The notes beneath the pieces were generated by a model. The model was not told where the DNA came from and did not search any database. It saw only the letters and a program-made list of their open reading frames with translations. 64,000 nucleotides of DNA from Anaerolineaceae bacterium. Lineage in GTDB: Bacteria > Chloroflexota > Anaerolineae > Aggregatilineales > Phototrophicaceae. This document shows, piece by piece, positions 38,360 to 47,976 of this stretch. Each line of letters opens with the position of its first letter. Positions within the stretch are counted from its first letter, which is position 1. Where the stretch lies: positions 124,001 to 188,000 of the forward strand of contig PABP01000009.1 in the NCBI GenBank assembly GCA_002699585.1, written 5' to 3'. A program made the translations under genes and the position numbers.

Positions 38360-39730
38360 TTAGGCGCGTTTGAGCGTGAACCAGAACGTCGCGCCGGACC
38401 CTGGGGTGGATTCCACACCGATCTGCCCCCCGTGGGCTTCGATAACGCGCTTGGTGATGGCCAGCCCAAGCCCGGTGCTTTTCTCGCCCCCAGTCGGCTT
38501 TGCTGATAGGCGTGCAAAATCCTTGAACAGCCTTTGCTGATCTGATTGTGTCAATCCGGGGCCTTCATCCTGTACCGATACCCGCCACTCGTCCTCAGCC
38601 TTAACTGTATGGACGAAGATATTACTTTGCTCTGGTGAATATTTCACGGCATTTGAGACGAGGTTGTCCATGATCTGTTGCAGGCGCATCGGGTCGGCTA
38701 ACGCGCTACCCGCAGGAACTGGGTCTAAGTGTATCGATGTTCCCTTTGCACTCGCTAATCGATTATGACGCTGCACAACGTCAGTCAGGAAATCACTTAG
38801 CTCAATGGGCTCCAGGTCCAGGCTAAACTTGCCGGACTCAATGTGGGAAATATCCAACAATTCATCGAGCAAGCTCAGCATATAATGGGTCTGGTTCGTG
38901 ATCTCGGTAAACATCATTTGCTGTTCGTCTTCCGGGATATCAAAGCGTTGGTCCATCATCAGCGAAACAGCCAACTTAATATTGCTGATTGGATTGCGCA
39001 GGTCATGGGCTGCCACGCCCAGGAACGAATTTTTCAAGTTGTTTAAGCGCTCTAGCTCGTTATTCTTCGTCAGGAGTTCTTCTTTTTGGGTTGCCAGCTT
39101 GGTGATGAGCTTGCCTTTTTCCACCATGATAGCCAGTTGGCTAGCGATATGCTGGAAAATCTCGATATGCGCATGCGCATATGTATTAGGTTCGCGACTA
39201 GAAAAGAACATGAAGCCAATCGGTGTGCCATTGGCTATAAGCGGGCAGGTTAGCGAAGAACGAATGCCTTCTTCCAAGACCAATCTTGTTGATTTGGACT
39301 CTGGTTTCTGTTTTGCGTAGGCTTCCAGGTCGTTGATGATCCGGGGCTGCCCACTCTGGATAATCATCTCCAGGGTGCTTCCCTCAATCCGAGCTGAATA
39401 ACCACGCCCCAGCCGCAACGGCTCGTACTCTGCTTTGGCCCAATGTGCCCGGATGACGTTTCCACCATCTTCAAATAGCGAAAAGCCAATGCGGTCATAC
39501 GGGATGAAGTCCTTAAAATCCCGATAGACGCTTTCAAGAATTTCCTCCAGGTACATCCCCGCGTTGACCTGGGCCGTAATATGCATGATCTTTTGCAGCT
39601 CGTAATAACGGCCTTCAAGATCTTGCGCAAGTTCCTGGATAGCCAGCCCAATGCGCGTAATTTCCACATTTGGAAAGGAAACTTCTTGGGATGGCGTGAA
39701 TTCTACAATATTCTCAGATTGTATGGACAT
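38360..39730 (-). CDS. Cytoplasmic GAF-domain sensor histidine kinase
   Basis: The 456-residue protein has a GAF-like sensor domain (about 45-205), a coiled linker, HisKA (about 233-300) with phosphoacceptor H242 in GVAAHDLRNPISN, and HATPase_c with N-box NLVSNAVKYS, G1 DEGPGL and G2 STGLGLAITKRV. No transmembrane helix is seen, so it senses an internal signal. The ATG at 39730 follows a weak AAGAAAG; a TTG at 39751 extends it by 7 residues. It is downstream of the two REC-only genes on the same strand, separated by a terminator-like hairpin. Confidence 0.9.
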   Translation of the reverse strand: MSIQSENIVEFTPSQEVSFPNVEITRIGLAIQELAQDLEGRYYELQKIMHITAQVNAGMYLEEILESVYRDFKDFIPYDRIGFSLFEDGGNVIRAHWAKAEYEPLRLGRGYSARIEGSTLEMIIQSGQPRIINDLEAYAKQKPESKSTRLVLEEGIRSSLTCPLIANGTPIGFMFFSSREPNTYAHAHIEIFQHIASQLAIMVEKGKLITKLATQKEELLTKNNELERLNNLKNSFLGVAAHDLRNPISNIKLAVSLMMDQRFDIPEDEQQMMFTEITNQTHYMLSLLDELLDISHIESGKFSLDLEPIELSDFLTDVVQRHNRLASAKGTSIHLDPVPAGSALADPMRLQQIMDNLVSNAVKYSPEQSNIFVHTVKAEDEWRVSVQDEGPGLTQSDQQRLFKDFARLSAKPTGGEKSTGLGLAITKRVIEAHGGQIGVESTPGSGATFWFTLKRA

Positions 39731-39952
39731 CTTTTGCACTTTCTTGAGCAATGCCTCATTAACTAATGTACTACAGGATTGGCTGCAAAAAACTTGTGAT
39801 TTCTCATGTTGAAGGGGGTTTCTACTTATCTTGACCTATTTAAGGGGTGAGTGTCTTATGGGTATTAAGGGTAAAAACATGCCCTTAACAATCAAGAGCA
39901 TCCCCGTGTACTGCATGCAAACTTATTTTGAACAGCGGTGTTGCACACGCAA

Positions 39953-39991
39953 AAGGACGACATTGATAGCCCGATCTTGTCGTCCTTAACC
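39953..39991 (-). terminator. Terminator-like hairpin after the REC genes
   Basis: AAGGACGACA (39953-39962) and TGTCGTCCTT (39978-39987) form a perfect 10-bp stem with a 15-nt loop. On the minus strand four T residues follow. It lies between the REC gene ending at 40029 and the GAF kinase; the remaining gap to 39731 shows nothing coding. Confidence 0.65.
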
Positions 39992-40028
39992 CAATGACAT
40001 GTTCAAGTTTTCAGGGATATAGGCTGTT

Positions 40029-40421
40029 TTAGCGCGCTTCCCAGATTTCCTCGCCACTCAGGATACGGCTAATCTGGTCGGAGAAACGATCCATATCCAG
40101 TGGCTTGGCGATAAACCCGGAGAAGCCGATTTTACGGGCGCGGTTGATCTCAGCGGTATGCACCGTACAGGCCACAATCGGCACAGAATCCCCATAACGT
40201 TCTTTGAGAATATCAATGACCTCGTAACCGTCTTTGTGTGGCATTTCCAGATCGAGCAATACCAGGTCGATCTGTTCGCAGCGGTCGAGTTCGTCTTCTA
40301 AATTGGATGTGTCACCAATAGTCACGTAAGAAATATTTTCTTTGTCTAAAAAGCGCTCCATCACATACACGTTATAAGCGTCATCGTCGATGATCAGGGC
40401 TTGGACCGTTTTCGTCATCAT
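40029..40421 (-). CDS. Single-domain response regulator (REC only)
   Basis: The 130-residue protein is one receiver domain with acidic pair DD at 12-13 (IIDDDAYN), phosphoacceptor Asp in LVLLDLEMP, switch Thr in ACTVH and Lys in IAKPLD. It ends in a tail (ILSGEEIWEAR) shared with the regulator at 40463, so the two are paralogs. AGAGG lies before the ATG. With no output domain it probably works by protein contact or as a phosphorelay step. It is the last gene of the kinase-REC-REC operon. Confidence 0.9.
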   Translation of the reverse strand: MMTKTVQALIIDDDAYNVYVMERFLDKENISYVTIGDTSNLEDELDRCEQIDLVLLDLEMPHKDGYEVIDILKERYGDSVPIVACTVHTAEINRARKIGFSGFIAKPLDMDRFSDQISRILSGEEIWEAR

Positions 40422-40462
40422 TACTACTTGCCTCTTTCAGCATAACGTTTTTCAGAACAAAT

Positions 40463-40936
40463 CTATTTCGTCTTCCAAACCTGCTCGCCATCTAAAATAC
40501 GTGCCAGGATACGTGGGAACGTATCGTAATCCAGTGGCTTGGCGATCACACCATCAAAGCCAACTTCACGCAGCTTACGGACTTCTTCATTCATCACACT
40601 CGCTGTCAGTGCGATGACTGGCGTGCCAGCATAGTCCGGGTTTTTATGGATGAGTTCCAGCATCTCAAACCCGTCTATCGGTTCCATATGAATATCCAGA
40701 AAAATAACATCCGGCTTGGGGTCCAGGTCGGTCAATTTATCCTCAAAACAATCGCTCGTTTCCACGACCGTTAGCGTTTGGTAGCCCAGACCGCGTGTTA
40801 AGAGGGCACGCATCACTTCCTGGCTCAGTTCGTCGTTTTCCACATATAAAAATGCTGGCTCAGACATCGTTGTTTCTGTGGTCGTAATTTCTGTCATCGT
40901 TGATTCCGTCGTTGTATCATGTTGGTATAGTGTCAT
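40463..40936 (-). CDS. Single-domain response regulator (REC only) with Thr-rich N-terminal tail
   Basis: The 157-residue frame has a Thr/Glu-rich leader of about 23 residues before the receiver domain; internal ATGs at codons 14 and 24 could remove it. The acidic pair reads YVENDELS, with Asn at the second position where Asp is usual. The phosphoacceptor Asp is in VIFLDIHMEP, the switch Thr in ALTAS and the Lys in IAKPLD. The tail ILDGEQVWKTK matches the next regulator. The gene starts 2 bp after the kinase stop, so it is certainly co-transcribed with it. Confidence 0.87.
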   Translation of the reverse strand: MTLYQHDTTTESTMTEITTTETTMSEPAFLYVENDELSQEVMRALLTRGLGYQTLTVVETSDCFEDKLTDLDPKPDVIFLDIHMEPIDGFEMLELIHKNPDYAGTPVIALTASVMNEEVRKLREVGFDGVIAKPLDYDTFPRILARILDGEQVWKTK

Positions 40937-40938
40937 GT

Positions 40939-42774
40939 CTATAGTGTAGCAACTAACTCGCTCTTAAGCGGTAAGGCCACGTAAAATGTGGCACCTTCCC
41001 CGATAGCACTTTTAAACCATAAACGGCCCCCATGTGCCTGGGCCAATCGCTGCGAAATAGGCAGCCCCAATCCAGTACCTTCGCCCTTACGCAGGCCATC
41101 TTTTGTCTGCCGGAACGACTCGAATATCAGGCTGTGGTCCTCCGGCGCGATGCCCACGCCAGGGTCTTGTATCAGAATAATCACGTCGTTTGCTTGCTTA
41201 TAAACGCGCACATGGATCGTGCCTTCTTCGGTGAACTTGTAGGCATTCGATAGCAGGTTGATGATGATCTGCTGGATACGTTGGCTATCGCCTGTAATCG
41301 GCGGCAGATCGTCCTCAACGTCCAGGCAGATGGTGATCGGCTTATTGATGACGAGGCTTTGCGTTGTCTCTACTGCCGATTGGGCGATGTCGGCGATGTT
41401 CAGGCCATCCTCAACAAACAACTCCAGCGAGCCGGATTCAATTTTAGAAATATCCAGCACATCATTAATCAGGTTGAGCAAGTGCTTACTGCGCGACTCC
41501 ACCTTTTGCAAAATATCGACCTGCTCGCTGTTGACCGGGCCATACATGCCCAGTCCGACGAATTTGGTCAGGTTGATGATGGCATTGAGTGGGGTACGTA
41601 GTTCATGCGATACGCTCGCCAAAAACATCGACTTCACCTGGTCGGCGCGCTCGGCTTGTTCGCGGGCAGCGCGCAAACTGACTTCACGCTGCTGTACTGC
41701 GAATGCCATCTCATTGAACGAGTGCGCCAACTGGCCAACTTCATCGCTGGTCATGACCGGGACGCGCTTATCGTATTGTCCGGCAGTAATCGTCTGCGAA
41801 CTGGTGCGCAGCTCGTTCAGTGGCCTGATGACCGTACGATAAAGATTGGCGTAGATGATCGCCATCGTGACCAGCGTCAGCGCGAAAAACACCAGGATCG
41901 TATTGGCTAATGTGCGGTTCTGGAAGCTAAAAATCTCATCCAACTCAACCACCGCCATAATGACCGCATTCGTGTCGGTGTTGTCGGTCATGATGGGGAC
42001 GTAGGCTACCATATGCGGTACGCCACCCTGGCCGATGACCAATCGCTCTTGAATGATGGCTTCGCCCAATTGGGCCGCTTGCATGGATTCAATGTTTAGC
42101 GCGATGTCGTTCACGAGGATGTCATCCGCTGGCGTCGCCTGCCCCGGATGCGAATACGCGATGAGCGTATCGCCATAGGCCAGCCCCAGGTACGTTGCCT
42201 CCTGCTGGAAGACGAGCGATTTCAAAAAATCGGTGTTGATATGGCGGCTCATCTGGATCGCGCCCAGAATGTTGCCCGATATGCTCTTAATAGGGGCGGA
42301 AGCCGCTAAACTGATAGCCGTTTGCGTGCCTTCCTGCTCAATAAGCAGCGATGTTTTGGGAATATCCGAGAGGGCTTGTTGCAGCAGACTATCCTCTGAG
42401 CGGGTATCGGCGTCCACCTGGGTATCTACCAGACGCACGCCATCGCCATCAACAACCGTGATGTCATCCAGACCGAGTGAGGCATTGGCTGTGTTGATGA
42501 TGGCCGCCGTTTCTGCGGCATTGCGACGGCCCACTGCCTGGAAAAAGCTCACGCTGCTGATGATGAAATTCGTATCGACCAGCATCTCTCGTTTGAGTTC
42601 TTCAAGACGATTCTGGATGATGTTGACTTCTTCGGCGATGCGCTCGCCGCCAATTTCCTGGGTCAGGCTTTCCGTGTTCTGGATGAGCAGGAAGATCACA
42701 CCCACCAGCAGCATGGCCAGCACCAGCAGCACCAGGCTATTGAGTTTGACGGCGAGACTTGCATTTTTGAGCAT
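40939..42774 (-). CDS. Membrane sensor histidine kinase with dCACHE and HAMP domains
   Basis: The 611-residue kinase has a first transmembrane helix (about 9-31), an extracytoplasmic dCACHE-like sensor (about 35-285), a second helix (about 290-310), HAMP (about 312-365), a HisKA domain with H390 in SVSHELRTPLNAI, and HATPase_c with NLLSNAYKFTEEG, DPGVGI and GTGLGLPISQRL. dCACHE domains bind small ligands such as organic acids or amino acids. It lies 49 bp after yjfF on the same strand and may be transcribed with the sugar transporter. Its ribosome-binding site is poor. Confidence 0.9.
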   Translation of the reverse strand: MLKNASLAVKLNSLVLLVLAMLLVGVIFLLIQNTESLTQEIGGERIAEEVNIIQNRLEELKREMLVDTNFIISSVSFFQAVGRRNAAETAAIINTANASLGLDDITVVDGDGVRLVDTQVDADTRSEDSLLQQALSDIPKTSLLIEQEGTQTAISLAASAPIKSISGNILGAIQMSRHINTDFLKSLVFQQEATYLGLAYGDTLIAYSHPGQATPADDILVNDIALNIESMQAAQLGEAIIQERLVIGQGGVPHMVAYVPIMTDNTDTNAVIMAVVELDEIFSFQNRTLANTILVFFALTLVTMAIIYANLYRTVIRPLNELRTSSQTITAGQYDKRVPVMTSDEVGQLAHSFNEMAFAVQQREVSLRAAREQAERADQVKSMFLASVSHELRTPLNAIINLTKFVGLGMYGPVNSEQVDILQKVESRSKHLLNLINDVLDISKIESGSLELFVEDGLNIADIAQSAVETTQSLVINKPITICLDVEDDLPPITGDSQRIQQIIINLLSNAYKFTEEGTIHVRVYKQANDVIILIQDPGVGIAPEDHSLIFESFRQTKDGLRKGEGTGLGLPISQRLAQAHGGRLWFKSAIGEGATFYVALPLKSELVATL

Positions 42775-42822
42775 GATAACAGGTGACCAGCATCTGATCG
42801 GACGATTGTGCTTAGTATGCCT

Positions 42823-43800
42823 CTATCGCTTAAGAGATGGCAACTTAAAAACAGGCCGACCACTGCTCAAAACCTTTTGCAGGGCGATAAACACGAACAG
42901 CAGCGCGCCGATCACGATCTTCGTCCACCAGCTATTCAGCCCGCCATCGAAGTTGATATAGGTCTGGATCACGCCCAGAATGAGCACACCGACGAGCGTA
43001 CCCGCCATATAGCCGACGCCACCCGTCAGCAGCGTACCGCCGATGACCACCGCCGTAATGGCATCCAATTCCAGGCCGACCGTCGCTAATGGGTAGCCGG
43101 AGCGCGTATACAACGAGTAAATGATGCCTGCTAGGGTCGCCAGCACACTACTAAGCATATACACGCCGATGGTTGTGCGCGCAATCGGCACACCTAGCAG
43201 CAATGCAGAGTTCTTATCACCACCTAAGGCATACACATTACGACCAAAACGTGTGAAGTGCGCTATGATCAGGCCGACCAACAGCACGATCACAAACAAC
43301 GTCGCCACGAAGGTCAAACGGCCTTTATCCTCAAAGACGTAGTACATGCCGGATATATCCGAGTAAAAAGGATGCTCAATCGGCACCGAGGCTTCTGAGA
43401 GCAAGAATGCACAGCCGCGTGCCAGGAACATCCCGGCTAGCGTCACGATGAAGGGCGGAATCTTCAGATAGTGAATAATCGCGCCCATTGCACCACCAAA
43501 GGCCGCGCCTAGCGCCAGTGCGATAGCAAAGGCCCCTAGTGGATGCACGCCCACATCTTTGATCAAAAGCGCACAGAAAATGCTGGTAAAGGCGATGATC
43601 GACCCGACAGACAGGTCAATGCCGCCTGACAGAATGACGAAGGTCATGCCGACTGCTGCCACGCCCAGAAACGATTTATCCGTCAGGATGTTGAGCACGA
43701 CGCGCGTCGTGCCAAAGGCCGGGAAGCGCTGCCAGCCAATCATGTAGAGTAGGATGAAGACGACAATCGTCGCAATCAGCGGGAAAATACGCGACTTCAT
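42823..43800 (-). CDS. yjfF: Galactofuranose-type ABC transporter permease YjfF
   Basis: YjfF is one of two permease subunits of the YtfQRT-YjfF importer for galactofuranose, a member of the ribose/ABC sugar transporter group. The 325-residue protein has eight to nine helices. It shows the typical permease loops GGIDLSVGSIIAFTSI, KIPPFIVTLAGMFLARG, GRNVYALGGDKNSALLLGVP and GGTLLTGGVGYMAGTLVG. I start at the ATG at 43800 (GAGGGGG upstream, 4-bp overlap with ytfT), not 270 bases earlier. The protein is membrane-embedded and pairs with the product of ytfT. Confidence 0.88.
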   Translation of the reverse strand: MKSRIFPLIATIVVFILLYMIGWQRFPAFGTTRVVLNILTDKSFLGVAAVGMTFVILSGGIDLSVGSIIAFTSIFCALLIKDVGVHPLGAFAIALALGAAFGGAMGAIIHYLKIPPFIVTLAGMFLARGCAFLLSEASVPIEHPFYSDISGMYYVFEDKGRLTFVATLFVIVLLVGLIIAHFTRFGRNVYALGGDKNSALLLGVPIARTTIGVYMLSSVLATLAGIIYSLYTRSGYPLATVGLELDAITAVVIGGTLLTGGVGYMAGTLVGVLILGVIQTYINFDGGLNSWWTKIVIGALLFVFIALQKVLSSGRPVFKLPSLKR

Positions 43801-44849
43801 GCTGTTTGCCCCCTCATTTGTCCTCTCAGTCGGTTGACTGAGTTGCTGATCCACCGCCGCACCACATCGGATTGCAGCAGCAAGACGATCAAAATCACGA
43901 TAGCCTTCACGACCAGATTGAAAGTCGGCGGTAACCCACTTTGCAGGATGCCCGTTTCCACGCTCTGGATAATAAGCGCACCAATCACGCTTAACCCCAG
44001 GAAGAAGCGCCCGCCGTCCAATGATGTGCCGCCGATGACCACTGCCAGGATAGCGTCTAGCTCTAGCCACAACCCCGCGTTATTGGCATCGGCACCCTTG
44101 ATGTCGGCAGTCAGGATTAACCCGGCCAGCGCCGCGCAAATCCCCGATGCGACATAGGCGAACAGCTTAATCTGGGCGGCTTTGATGCCTGCGTAGTAAC
44201 TGGCCCGGTCATTGGCGCCTACTGATTCAATCAGTAAGCCGATGGCCGTGCGTCGCACCAGCAGCATCACGATTACAAAAACGGCGATACAGATATAGAT
44301 CGGGAACTGAATGCCCGCGATCACGCCTGTGCCAACAAAAGCCAGCGTTTCATCGTTGAAGATCGCAATCTGGCCGTTGGTGATGAGCTGGGCAATACCA
44401 CGCCCGGAAACCATTAAAATCAACGTGGCCACAATCGGCTGGATATTGAAGTAGGCCACCAGAATGCCGTTCCATAGGCCGCATAAAGCGCCCACACCGA
44501 TGCTGATAAGGATGGCCAGTATGGGGTTGATGTCCGTTGTTGAGACCAGAACCGCCGCGACAGCACCACTAATGGCAATCACCGCGCCTACAGACAGATC
44601 AATGCCTTTGGTCGCGATGACCAGCGTCATGCCAATTGACAGCAGTACCACTGGCGCGCCACGGATCAAAATTACGATCAAACTGCCGAATATACGGCCT
44701 TCGACCACTTCAATGTTGAAGAAATCCGGCGCGATCAGGCGATTGCCCAGCAAAATGAGCAGCAGGGCAAAGATTGGCCAGAAGGCGCGGTTACGTGTCA
44801 GGGATTGGAGCGAGAAGCCCCGTTCCGCAGGCTGGGTCATCTCAGACAT
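43797..44849 (-). CDS. ytfT: Galactofuranose-type ABC transporter permease YtfT
   Basis: The 350-residue protein is the second permease of the YtfQRT-YjfF-type importer. It has about nine helices with family phrases GKGIDLSVGAVIAISG-like (ATKGIDLSVGAV), NIQPIVATLILMVSGRGIAQLIT and GGTSLDGGRFFLGLSVIGALIIQ. The C-terminal tail is basic. The ATG has GGAGGAG upstream and overlaps the ytfR stop by 8 bp. Substrate choice is inferred from YtfQ-like neighbours rather than from this protein. Confidence 0.87.
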   Translation of the reverse strand: MSEMTQPAERGFSLQSLTRNRAFWPIFALLLILLGNRLIAPDFFNIEVVEGRIFGSLIVILIRGAPVVLLSIGMTLVIATKGIDLSVGAVIAISGAVAAVLVSTTDINPILAILISIGVGALCGLWNGILVAYFNIQPIVATLILMVSGRGIAQLITNGQIAIFNDETLAFVGTGVIAGIQFPIYICIAVFVIVMLLVRRTAIGLLIESVGANDRASYYAGIKAAQIKLFAYVASGICAALAGLILTADIKGADANNAGLWLELDAILAVVIGGTSLDGGRFFLGLSVIGALIIQSVETGILQSGLPPTFNLVVKAIVILIVLLLQSDVVRRWISNSVNRLRGQMRGQTA

Positions 44850-46362
44850 TCGGCTCCTCCGCGATCACTTGCATAATTCGGTTCTCAGTGACCTCATCGC
44901 CTTTAAGTTCGGCCACTTTTTTGTGGTCGCGCAGCACGATCACGCGGTCGCTATAATCGACCACTTCGGCCAATTCTGACGAAATCACCAGCAAGGACAT
45001 GCCATCGTTGCTCAGGCGTTTGATGATATTGATAATTTCAGCATGAGCACCCACATCAATGCCGCGTGTGGGTTCATCCAAAATCAGGAACTTGGGTTCC
45101 GAGGCCAGCCAGCGTGCCAAAATCAATTTCTGCTGATTACCACCGGAAAGCTGCCCGGCGGGTTTTTCGGCATCGGGTGTGGCGATGTGCAGCGCTTCAA
45201 TCATCTCGTCGGCCAGTTCTTGTTGACGCTTGATCGGGATAAAATCGAACCAACCGCGTTTGGCTTGCAGCGCCAGGATCACGTTTTCGCGCACGGTCAA
45301 TTCGCCGACGATACCCTCCGTCTTGCGATCTTCCGGGCACAATGCAAAGCCTTCCTGGATCGCCTGACTGGGCGACCGCAAATGGACCGCCTGCCCATCG
45401 ACGTAAATCGTGCCCTGGTCATGGCCTTCAATGCCAAAAATGAGCAGGGCGGTTTCCGTACGTCCCGATCCCAACAATCCGGCCAGGCCGACGATTTCGC
45501 CTTCGTTGACGGTCAGGTCAATCGGTTCCAGATAACCTTTGCGTCCCAGGCCATCCACCCGAATATAGGCTTCCTGATTTTTGGGTTTGGCTGTTTCGCT
45601 TGTGGCTTGTTTGCCGAGTGTTTGCGTCAGTTCATGGCCGAGCATCTCGGAGATCAATTTGACGCGCGGCAGCTCGTCAGTGTTGTACTCACCCACTTTG
45701 AAGCCGTTGCGCAGCACCGTAATACGATCAGATATTTCGTATACCTGGTCGAGGAAATGCGTAATCAGGATGATGCCGACGCCATCGGCCTTAAGTTGGC
45801 GCATCACATTAAACAGCGTCTCGACTTCATGACGGTCGAGGCTGGCAGTTGGCTCATCGAGGATCAACACCTTGGCGGACATATCCACGCCGCGGGCAAT
45901 CGCCACCAACTGCTGGATCGCCACAGAATACGATGACAGCGTGCGGTTGACATCAATATCAATGTTGTAACGATTGAGCAGGGCCTCGGCTTGTTTGTTC
46001 ATCGCCGCTGTATTGACCAGGCCGAAGCGCATCGGCTGGCTGCCTAGGTAAATATTTTCTGCGACAGAAAGGGTCGGGATCAGGTTAATCTCCTGATAGA
46101 CGGGGCTGATGCCCAAAAGTTGGGCTTCGCGCGGGTTACGTGGGTTGATTTCTTTCCCATCTAATAAGATTTGCCCGCTGTCTTTGGCATAGACTCCCGT
46201 AACCAGTTTAATCAGTGTGGACTTGCCTGCGCCGTTTTCGCCCAACAGCGCATGGATTTCGCCTGCTCGTAGGTTGAAGTCCACCGATACCAGGGCATCG
46301 ACACTGCCAAATGAAATGGAAAGGTCGCGCGTCTGTAAAATAGGCTGAGTTGAGGTCGTCAT
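44842..46362 (-). CDS. ytfR: Sugar ABC transporter ATPase YtfR (two nucleotide-binding domains)
   Basis: The 506-residue ATPase has the tandem nucleotide-binding domains of sugar importers. The first domain has Walker A LLGENGAGKSTLIK, an altered signature region (SSYSVAIQQLVAIARG) and Walker B KVLILDEPTASLD. The second has the degenerate Walker A GLLGSGRTETA, signature LSGGNQQKLILARWL and Walker B LILDEPTRGIDVG. It powers import through YtfT/YjfF. It lies about 275 bp from ytfQ; that gap contains a GGCCTT-TT-AAGGCC hairpin at 46424-46437 but no T run on the minus strand, which may lower downstream expression relative to ytfQ. Confidence 0.9.
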   Translation of the reverse strand: MTTSTQPILQTRDLSISFGSVDALVSVDFNLRAGEIHALLGENGAGKSTLIKLVTGVYAKDSGQILLDGKEINPRNPREAQLLGISPVYQEINLIPTLSVAENIYLGSQPMRFGLVNTAAMNKQAEALLNRYNIDIDVNRTLSSYSVAIQQLVAIARGVDMSAKVLILDEPTASLDRHEVETLFNVMRQLKADGVGIILITHFLDQVYEISDRITVLRNGFKVGEYNTDELPRVKLISEMLGHELTQTLGKQATSETAKPKNQEAYIRVDGLGRKGYLEPIDLTVNEGEIVGLAGLLGSGRTETALLIFGIEGHDQGTIYVDGQAVHLRSPSQAIQEGFALCPEDRKTEGIVGELTVRENVILALQAKRGWFDFIPIKRQQELADEMIEALHIATPDAEKPAGQLSGGNQQKLILARWLASEPKFLILDEPTRGIDVGAHAEIINIIKRLSNDGMSLLVISSELAEVVDYSDRVIVLRDHKKVAELKGDEVTENRIMQVIAEEPNV

Positions 46363-46637
46363 AGGGTGCCTTTACGAGGCTGAGTGCCCATAGCTTACTT
46401 CTAATTGATTTCTTATGATTTTTGGCCTTTTAAGGCCGTGTTATCAACAATGGACTTATCGATGGTGATTCATGAGACAACATTCATGAGATATAATGAA
46501 TCTGCGTGATATGGGAGAGGGAGAATCGACTTTTGAAGACAACGCTTGCCGGCCTTTGTTTTCTGTCGATTTCCCTCACTCCTTCTTATGAAACGCTAGC
46601 TTCTATAACACCTACTGCTAGCTAGCCGCGGTTTCCT

Positions 46638-47603
46638 TTATTCCCCACCACTACGACGTTCATATTCTTCAGCAGCCGTATCCGGGAAGTAGATACCACC
46701 TGCAACCGGAACCCAATCCGGCAGTGTCTCACCATTCAGGTAAGCAACAACCGCATCGAATGCTGGGCCACCCATATTCGGGCTGAGTTCAACTGTTGCG
46801 TTGGCTTTGCCTTCTGACATGGCCAGGAAGATGTCAGGAATCGCATCTACGGAAATGGTCAGGATGTCGTCACCAGGATCAACGCCAGCTTCTTCCATTG
46901 CCTGGGTCGCGCCGATGAGCATGTCATCATTGTGTGCCCAAACTGCGCAGATTTCTGCCGGGTCCATCGTGTTCAAGAAGCTTTCCATGACTTCTTTACC
47001 ACCCGTGCGGGTGAAGTCACCGGATTGCGTCAGGACGATTTCCATGTTGTCGAAGAGGGCGATCACTTCGTTGAAGCCCTGCTGACGATCCAACGCTGCG
47101 CTGGAGCCAACGGTACCTTGCAGTTCAACGATAGCGCAGTCACCAGCTGTAGCCTGGGCCAGCCATGCAGCCGCCAGACGGCCTTCATGCACGAAGTCGG
47201 ATGAAACGCGCGTCACCCACAGCGAGCGATCAGCGGTTACATTGCGGTCAACGATCACAACCGGGATTTCGTTGTCAGCAGCTTCTTGCAGGACTTCGTC
47301 CCAACCTGTTTCCACAACCGGGGCCAGGATAATGGCGTCCACGCCCTGGGCGATGAACGAACGAATCGCGGAAATCTGGTTTTCCTGGCGTTGCTGGCCA
47401 TCGGAAAACAGCAGGTTGATGCCGCGTTCTTCAGCTTCTGCGATAACGGCTTCAGAGAAGGCTGTACGCCAGGCGCTTTCAGAGCCAACCTGTGCGAAGC
47501 CAATTGTCAGGCCTTCGCCCGATTCTGGAACTTGTGCGAACGTCGTGGGGACGATCAGCGCAACCACCACTAACAAGATGATGCTTAACTTTGTAAAACG
47601 CAT
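46638..47603 (-). CDS. ytfQ: Galactofuranose-type periplasmic binding protein YtfQ
   Basis: The 321-residue protein has a signal peptide (to about 23, TTFAQ) and the two-lobed periplasmic-binding fold. It keeps the YtfQ sequence marks GFAQVGSESAWR, SDGQQRQENQISAIRSF, QGVDAIILAPVVETGW, VELQGTVGSSAALDR, QSGDFTRTGGKEVMESF and VWAHNDDMLIGA, which closely follow the enterobacterial galactofuranose receptor from memory. AGGAG precedes the ATG. Two LacI operators lie upstream at 47913 and 47977, giving a leader of about 310 bp. It is the first gene of the importer set. Confidence 0.9.
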   Translation of the reverse strand: MRFTKLSIILLVVVALIVPTTFAQVPESGEGLTIGFAQVGSESAWRTAFSEAVIAEAEERGINLLFSDGQQRQENQISAIRSFIAQGVDAIILAPVVETGWDEVLQEAADNEIPVVIVDRNVTADRSLWVTRVSSDFVHEGRLAAAWLAQATAGDCAIVELQGTVGSSAALDRQQGFNEVIALFDNMEIVLTQSGDFTRTGGKEVMESFLNTMDPAEICAVWAHNDDMLIGATQAMEEAGVDPGDDILTISVDAIPDIFLAMSEGKANATVELSPNMGGPAFDAVVAYLNGETLPDWVPVAGGIYFPDTAAEEYERRSGGE

Positions 47604-47912
47604 AATCTATCTCCTAAATGAATGAATCTACTGGTGCGAACAAACGGTACGAACACAACTTGCTTGTTATTCATTACTCGTTTCGCCTGTTGGCCTCCTT
47701 TTGATCTCAATGAGCAAGTTTGCATCACCGAACAGCGTCCGGTTGATGGTCAAATAGGGGGAATGCAAAAGCGCGCAGAGGCATGCCTCACGCGCACGAG
47801 TGAATCGGATTTGTGTCATCATAGAATTGGCGAAAGCGCCGCCTGCAAAGAGGTCGTCTATATTCGTCAAAAAAAGCTGTTTCATCGTAAGAAAACCCAA
47901 TTCAATAAGTCA

Positions 47913-47924
47913 GTGAACGTTCAC
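47913..47924. promoter_or_regulatory. LacI-type operator, promoter-proximal copy
   Basis: GTGAACGTTCAC is a perfect 12-bp palindrome. It lies 66 bp centre to centre from a second copy at 47977. It fits the class of LacI-family operators with a central CG. The LacI gene is adjacent. Confidence 0.85.
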
Positions 47925-47976
47925 ATATTGCACCAAAAAAATATCTCAAAACGAGAACCATCATCTGACAAGATAA

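Noticed and set aside
46424-46437. GGCCTT-TT-AAGGCC hairpin between ytfQ and ytfR as a terminator
   Set aside because: The two-base loop is too tight and no T run follows on the minus strand; noted only as a possible mRNA element.
47667-47900. A 77-codon minus-strand open frame in the ytfQ leader
   Set aside because: No family resemblance and no clear ribosome-binding site; more likely untranslated leader, though a leader peptide cannot be excluded.
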